8,704 nt of DNA from Burkholderiales bacterium. Its GTDB lineage: Bacteria > Pseudomonadota > Gammaproteobacteria > Burkholderiales > Burkholderiaceae_E. Shown one piece after another: positions 5,199-8,704 of the stretch (position 1 is the stretch's first letter; each line of letters begins with the position of its first letter). The notes beneath the pieces were generated by a model, which saw only the letters and a list, made by a program, of their open reading frames with translations, was not told the origin of the DNA and ran no database searches. Made by a program: the position numbers and the translations under genes. The stretch covers positions 1 to 8,704 of the forward strand of contig JAIYAG010000040.1 of the NCBI GenBank assembly GCA_027489195.1, given 5' to 3'.

Positions 5199-6215
5199 AT
5201 GGCCCAATTTCCCCAATTAGAACAAGGCTTTCCGGCCCATCGCCCGCGTCGCCTGCGGCGCGACGATTTCACCCGCCGGCTGGTTCGTGAGAATCTGGTG
5301 AGTGTCGATGACCTGATCTATCCCGTGTTTGTCCTGGACGGAAACGGGATCACCCAGTCGGTCGCGTCGATGCCCGGGGTCGAGCGCCACAGCATCGACC
5401 GGCTGCTCGGCGTCGCCGAGAAGTGCGCGGCCGCGCGCATCCCGGTGATGGCGCTGTTCCCGGTCATCGAACCCGCGCTGAAGACGCCCGACGGCCGGAT
5501 CGCCACCGACCCCGACGGCCTGGTGCCGCGCGCGGTCCGGGCGATCAAGAAGCATTTCCCGCAGCTCGGCGTGCTGACCGACGTCGCGCTCGACCCGTTC
5601 ACCAGCCACGGGCAGGACGGGGTCATCGACGACGACGGCTACGTGATCAACGACATCACGGTCGAGCTGCTCCGGGCGCAGGCGGTGGTGCAGGCCGAGG
5701 CCGGCGTCGACATCGTCGCGCCGTCGGACATGATGGACGGGCGCATCGGCGCGATCCGCCAGGCGCTCGAGGGCGCCGGCCACATCCACACGCGGATCAT
5801 GGCGTACTCGGCGAAGTACGCATCGGGCTTCTACGGCCCGTTCCGCGACGCGGTCGGCTCGGCCAGCAACCTCGGCAAGGGCGACAAGAAGACCTACCAG
5901 ATGGACCCGGCCAACAGCGACGAGGCGCTGCGCGAGGTGGGGCTGGACCTGCAGGAAGGCGCCGACATGGTGATGGTCAAGCCGGGCATGCCCTACCTGG
6001 ACATCGTGCGCCGCGTGAAGGACACCTTCGCCGTGCCGACCTTCGTCTACCAGGTCAGCGGCGAGTACGCGATGCTCAAGGCGGCCGCGGCCAACGGCTG
6101 GCTCGACGAGCGCACCGTGGCACTCGAGTCGCTGCTCGCGTTCAAGCGCGCCGGCGCGGACGGCATCCTCACCTATTTCGCGCTGGACGCGGCACGGTGG
6201 CTGGAGCAGCGCTGA
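5199..6215 (+). CDS. hemB: Delta-aminolevulinate dehydratase (porphobilinogen synthase)
   Basis: A 338-residue TIM-barrel enzyme that condenses two 5-aminolevulinates to porphobilinogen in the cytoplasmic haem pathway. Both Schiff-base lysines are present: K206 in MAYSAKYASGFYGPFRDA and K261 in MVMVKPGMPYLD. The metal loop at 127-141 reads TDVALDPFTSHGQDG: the three zinc cysteines of E. coli-type enzymes are replaced by A130, D132 and D140, the Mg-dependent arrangement known from Pseudomonas. The D-D-D/G region (NDITVELLRAQAV, DIVAPSDMMDGRIGAIR) and the ending GADGILTYFA complete the match. Length is normal. The start is set by AGGAG 8 nt upstream. The stop is overlapped by the probable GTG start of corA, suggesting translational coupling. 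Confidence 0.98.
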   Translation: MAQFPQLEQGFPAHRPRRLRRDDFTRRLVRENLVSVDDLIYPVFVLDGNGITQSVASMPGVERHSIDRLLGVAEKCAAARIPVMALFPVIEPALKTPDGRIATDPDGLVPRAVRAIKKHFPQLGVLTDVALDPFTSHGQDGVIDDDGYVINDITVELLRAQAVVQAEAGVDIVAPSDMMDGRIGAIRQALEGAGHIHTRIMAYSAKYASGFYGPFRDAVGSASNLGKGDKKTYQMDPANSDEALREVGLDLQEGADMVMVKPGMPYLDIVRRVKDTFAVPTFVYQVSGEYAMLKAAAANGWLDERTVALESLLAFKRAGADGILTYFALDAARWLEQR

Positions 6216-7507
6216 GCGGCCCGGGGAACGGGGCGACAAACGGGGCGACAAGCGGGGCGACAAGCGGCGCGGCCGCGGCGCACGACGACGACGAGCGCCC
6301 GCGGCCCCGCGCATCGGGCGACGCGCCGCGCGACACGCCGTCCGACCTCGACACCGGCGCGCCGTCGGTGTCGGTGCTGTGGATCGCGCCCGGACGCTGC
6401 GAGCCGATCGACGCCGGATCGACTGTCCCGGCCGCCGAACGGGGCTACGCCTGGATCGACGCGCACTACGAATCGCCGCGAGCCTGGGTCGAGACCGTCG
6501 AGCGACTGACCGGCGTGACGGTGCTCGACGAGCATCTGTCGGACGCCGAGAACGCCACCCACCCCTCGTACTTCGACTCGACGCGCGACTACGAGATGAT
6601 CGTCTTCCGCGGCCTGGCGATCCGCCCCGGCCCCGGGCCCGACCCCGAGGAGCCGATCCGCATCCGCACCCGGCCGACGGTGTTCTTCCTGTTCCCGCGC
6701 TGCGTGGTCAGCGTGCGGCCCGCCGACAGCCGCCAGGTGCCGGCGCTGCGCCAGCGCCTGCTCGACGCCGCGCGCTTCAAGCAGCGCCTGCCCTCGCGAC
6801 CCGAGGAGCTGATGCTGCGCATCCTCAACGGGATGGTCGACCGCTACCTCGACCTGCGCCAGCCGGTGACCGACCAGCTCGAGTACTGGCAGCGGGAGCT
6901 GCTCGACCCGCGCCGGCCCTTCCGGGACTGGATGTCGCTGCTCGAGGCGCGCCGCCAGCTGCGCAAGCTCGAGAACCTCTCCGAGGAGCAGCTCGACGCG
7001 CTGCAGGAATGGCGTGACGAGCGGCTCGACCGGCACGGCGGCCACGACGACCCGACCCGCGACTGGACCGACGCCACCGACGACGCCCACACCGGCGCGG
7101 GCGACGGGGAGCCGGCGATGCCCGCGCTGACCGACGCGCTCGAGGTCCGGGTCAACGACCTGGTCGAGCACATCGAGCGGGTACGCGGCCACGCGCAGCG
7201 GCTCGAGACCTCGATCGAGTCCGCGGTGCAGCTGCACTTCTCGGCGACCGCGCACCGCACCAACCAGATCATGCGGACCCTGACGGTGCTGACCGCCACC
7301 TTCATGCCGCTGACGCTCATCACGGGCATCTTCGGCATGAACTTCGAAGTGATGCCGGGCGTGCACTCGCCCGCGGGCTTCTGGTGGACGATGGCGGCGA
7401 TGGGCGCGATCGCGCTCGGGCTGGTCCTGTTCTTCCGGACCCGGCGCTACCTCGAGGAGACGGGGCTGCGCGGCGGCTCGAAGCGCGTGCGGCGGCGCCG
7501 CAGCTGA
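6197..7507 (+). CDS. corA: CorA-family divalent metal ion channel/transporter
   Basis: A 436-residue CorA-type membrane protein; the family forms pentameric Mg2+ (also Co2+/Ni2+) channels. A large cytoplasmic domain (about 58-345) ends in two membrane helices near 358-379 and 395-414. The selectivity motif GMN is at 380-382 in GIFGMNFEVMPG. The loop after it reads MPGVHSPAGFWW instead of the common MPEL form. The C-terminus is strongly basic (GSKRVRRRRS). It is longer than the usual 315-330 residues because of an N-terminal low-complexity leader (1-57) and an Asp/His-rich insert (about 278-310). The start is uncertain: GTG at 6197 overlaps hemB by 19 nt and keeps the G/C-ending codons after about 6270 in frame; GTGs at 6368 and 6374 would begin right at the conserved domain. 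No ATG is in frame and no clear ribosome binding site exists, so translation may be coupled to hemB. Confidence 0.9.
   Translation: MAGAALSGPGNGATNGATSGATSGAAAAHDDDERPRPRASGDAPRDTPSDLDTGAPSVSVLWIAPGRCEPIDAGSTVPAAERGYAWIDAHYESPRAWVETVERLTGVTVLDEHLSDAENATHPSYFDSTRDYEMIVFRGLAIRPGPGPDPEEPIRIRTRPTVFFLFPRCVVSVRPADSRQVPALRQRLLDAARFKQRLPSRPEELMLRILNGMVDRYLDLRQPVTDQLEYWQRELLDPRRPFRDWMSLLEARRQLRKLENLSEEQLDALQEWRDERLDRHGGHDDPTRDWTDATDDAHTGAGDGEPAMPALTDALEVRVNDLVEHIERVRGHAQRLETSIESAVQLHFSATAHRTNQIMRTLTVLTATFMPLTLITGIFGMNFEVMPGVHSPAGFWWTMAAMGAIALGLVLFFRTRRYLEETGLRGGSKRVRRRRS
6228..6263 (+). repeat. Three tandem 12-bp repeats at the hemB-corA junction
   Basis: Units at 6228-6239, 6240-6251 and 6252-6263 read (A/G)CGGGGCGACAA. 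They start 12 nt after the hemB stop and, if corA begins at 6197, encode G-A-T-N/S repeats in a flexible leader. Copy-number change would keep the frame because the unit is 12 bp. Confidence 0.85.
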
Positions 7508-7516
7508 CGCGACGGC

Positions 7517-8275
7517 CTAGCGCGCAGCGGTCCGGCGGCGCCGCGCGGGCACGGATGCCGGCACCGCGGCCGGGACCGCGACCGGCACGGGCGTGGCCTC
7601 GGAGGCGCGCCCGGCCCTGCGCCTCGGCGCGGGGCTCGCCTGGGCCTCCCGCAGCGCAGCATCGACCAGCGTGTCGGCCATCCACAGGGCGATGCGCTCG
7701 ACCTCGCGGTCCGGCAGGCCCCAGATGTCCTTGAGGATCACGTACGGCTCGATGCCGTAGACCACCGACAGCGCGCGGTGGAGCCGATCGCGCAGCGCGG
7801 GCGGCAGCGCGAGCGGCTCGATCGCGTGAGAGAGGATGCGGATCCGGTGCCCCCGCCGGTACGGCACTTCCTCGAGCAGGCCCGCACGCTCCCGCCCCCA
7901 CTGATCCAGCGCCAGCAGTGCAGCCGCGCGCAGCTGCGGCTCGAACTCCTTGAAGCGCGGGAAGGTGGCGGTGAACAGCTCGCGCACTCGGGCGCGCCCG
8001 TCCGGAACGTCCGAGGACAGCGCGCGCAGGGGGCCGAGCGAGGCCTCGACCACCGCGCTGATCAGCGCGCTGCGGCTGCCGAAGCACCGGTAGGCGGTCG
8101 CCCGCGACACACCCGAGCGCACCGCCACCTCCGCGACCGAAGGAATGTGGCCGTCGGCCTGGATGAGCGCCATCGCCGTGTCGAGCAGCAGGCGCACGGT
8201 CGCGGGCTTGACGCCGCGGTCGGGTACCGGGGCGACGGTCGGCCCGCGGGGCGGGGACTTAGTGCGGGAGGTCAG
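7517..8275 (-). CDS. TetR-family transcriptional regulator
   Basis: An N-terminal helix-turn-helix is clear: PSVAEVAVRSGVSRATAYRC (residues 45-64 of this start), followed by FGSRSALISAVV, typical of TetR family DNA-binding domains. The ligand domain contains YGIEPYVILKDIWGLPDREVERIALWMADTLVDAAL, common in regulators of catabolic genes. The last 40 or so residues are a Pro/Ala/Val/Arg tail ending RRRRTAAR. The start is uncertain. I give CTG 8273-8275 (GGAG 5 nt upstream, coding-like codons after it). A TTG at 8365 would extend the frame through AT-rich codons, a promoter and half of the operator, so I reject it. GTG at 8197 would give a 226-residue protein beginning inside helix 1. The stop is 9 nt from that of corA. 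It is divergent from an FAH-family gene that it probably represses through the palindrome at 8356-8371. Confidence 0.88.
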   Translation of the reverse strand: MTSRTKSPPRGPTVAPVPDRGVKPATVRLLLDTAMALIQADGHIPSVAEVAVRSGVSRATAYRCFGSRSALISAVVEASLGPLRALSSDVPDGRARVRELFTATFPRFKEFEPQLRAAALLALDQWGRERAGLLEEVPYRRGHRIRILSHAIEPLALPPALRDRLHRALSVVYGIEPYVILKDIWGLPDREVERIALWMADTLVDAALREAQASPAPRRRAGRASEATPVPVAVPAAVPASVPARRRRTAAR

Positions 8276-8310
8276 GAAGGCTCCGGGACGGGTGTGCTTC
8301 GATTCTGCGC

Positions 8311-8340
8311 TTGTGATCCGTGCGATACGGTGTCTATACT
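8311..8340 (+). promoter_or_regulatory. Probable promoter of the FAH-family gene
   Basis: TTGTGA (8311-8316, 4 of 6), 18-bp spacer, TATACT (8335-8340, 5 of 6). Transcription would start near 8347, giving a leader of about 115 nt before the ATG at 8463. The overlapping TATAGA on the minus strand (8338-8333) is a possible -10 for the regulator, so the two divergent promoters may compete. Confidence 0.55.
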
Positions 8341-8355
8341 CGCTCCATCCTGTTT

Positions 8356-8371
8356 TGAGACGCAAGTCTCA
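8356..8371. promoter_or_regulatory. Palindromic operator, probably of the TetR-family regulator
   Basis: TGAGAC-GCAA-GTCTCA: perfect 6-bp arms around a 4-bp centre, a usual size for TetR-family sites. It lies at about +9 to +24 relative to the predicted plus-strand transcription start, where bound repressor would block the FAH-family gene, and just upstream of the predicted minus-strand promoter of the regulator. The assignment is by position and symmetry only. Confidence 0.65.
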
Positions 8372-8462
8372 TTCGCCCGATCCAGGTCGGCGCACAGGTG
8401 ACAACGGCTCGCGGCAGACCGGCAAGCGTCGGCAGACAACGGGCTCAACCGAGACACGCTTC

Positions 8463-8704
8463 ATGCGACTGGCGAGTTGGACCTGGGGTGGCCGTCACCA
8501 CGCTGGCAGCGTCTCCGCATGCGGCCGCGAGGCGACGCCGCTCGCGGTGACGCGGCCCGAGCGCGGCGTGCTCGACCTCGTCGACCTGCTGGTGCGCGGC
8601 GAGCCCTTGCCGCCGGCCACCGGCCCACGGCTCCCGGTCGACGCGATCACGCTGCGCGCCCCCCTGCCGCGGCCGCGCCGCGGGATCTTCTGCGTCGGCC
8701 GCAA
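8463..8704 (+). CDS. Fumarylacetoacetate hydrolase family protein (N-terminal part)
   Basis: The gene runs off the right edge after about 80 codons. The visible part, MRLASWTWGGRHHAGSVSAC onward, contains GVLDLVDLLVRGE and ends LRAPLPRPRRGIFCVGRN. The pattern (L)RAP-PRP-(R/K)-x-IF-CVGRNY marks the boundary between the small N-terminal domain and the catalytic FAH domain of bacterial FAH-family enzymes (acylpyruvases, oxaloacetate decarboxylases, homoprotocatechuate-pathway isomerase/decarboxylases). These metal-dependent cytoplasmic enzymes hydrolyse or decarboxylate C-C bonds, often in aromatic catabolism; the catalytic Glu/Asp residues are outside the window, so the substrate is unknown. 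The ATG at 8463 has only a weak ribosome binding site. The divergent TetR regulator and the operator between them suggest substrate-induced expression, possibly as first gene of a catabolic operon. Confidence 0.85.
   Translation, partial: MRLASWTWGGRHHAGSVSACGREATPLAVTRPERGVLDLVDLLVRGEPLPPATGPRLPVDAITLRAPLPRPRRGIFCVGR

Noticed and set aside
5217..6314. A 365-codon minus-strand frame opposite hemB, and similar at 6173-7366 opposite corA
   Set aside because: Antisense shadows of strongly supported genes, with no recognisable domain or ribosome binding site.
8276..8365. TTG at 8365 as start of the TetR-family regulator
   Set aside because: The extension uses AT-ending codons, contains the likely FAH promoter and begins inside the palindromic operator; a downstream start is more credible.
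8495..8704. Minus-strand open frame at the right edge
   Set aside because: Antisense to the FAH-family gene, with no motif; a compositional shadow.

Overview
The window reads as chromosome from a very GC-rich betaproteobacterium, most likely Burkholderiales. The evidence is the strongly G/C-biased third codon positions, the block cyaY / lptM-lysA / msrPQ / cytochrome c4 / engB / hemB that is typical of that order, and an Asp-type (Cys-free) metal site in HemB. Nothing here looks like a plasmid, phage or insertion sequence. I cannot name the genus.

Layout. Positions 1-98 (-) hold the start of cyaY (frataxin). Divergent from it are lptM and lysA (+). lysA runs tail-to-tail, 5 nt apart, into a leftward group: msrP-msrQ (periplasmic methionine sulfoxide reductase) and, upstream of them, a di-haem cytochrome c4. 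Between the cytochrome and msrP is a 217-nt spacer with six GGGCGCCC palindromes at about 10/20-nt spacing and no gene. Cytochrome c4 and engB (ribosome assembly GTPase) diverge from a 60-nt region whose only clear promoter element is a symmetric -10 box. After engB come 237 nt of non-coding DNA, then hemB (porphobilinogen synthase), whose end is overlapped by a corA-family metal channel gene. corA meets a convergent TetR-family regulator 9 nt away. The regulator is divergent from a fumarylacetoacetate-hydrolase (FAH) family gene that runs off the right edge.

How the genes fit together. lptM and cyaY serve outer-membrane LPS assembly and iron-sulfur metabolism, lysA makes lysine, msrPQ repair oxidised periplasmic proteins, c4 carries respiratory electrons, hemB feeds haem synthesis (used by c4 and MsrQ), and corA may supply Mg2+, which Asp-type HemB enzymes use. 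The right end is a separate module: a TetR regulator, a palindromic operator and an FAH-family catabolic gene.

The most interesting non-obvious item is the engB-hemB intergenic region. On the minus strand it has a sigma70-like promoter, a hairpin whose loop is a C-rich anti-Shine-Dalgarno sequence, two copies of CUUCAAAGG, and a strong hairpin ending in eight U. No protein gene on that strand uses this terminator. I read it as an unannotated trans-acting small RNA of about 130 nt. All calls were made by eye without database searches.
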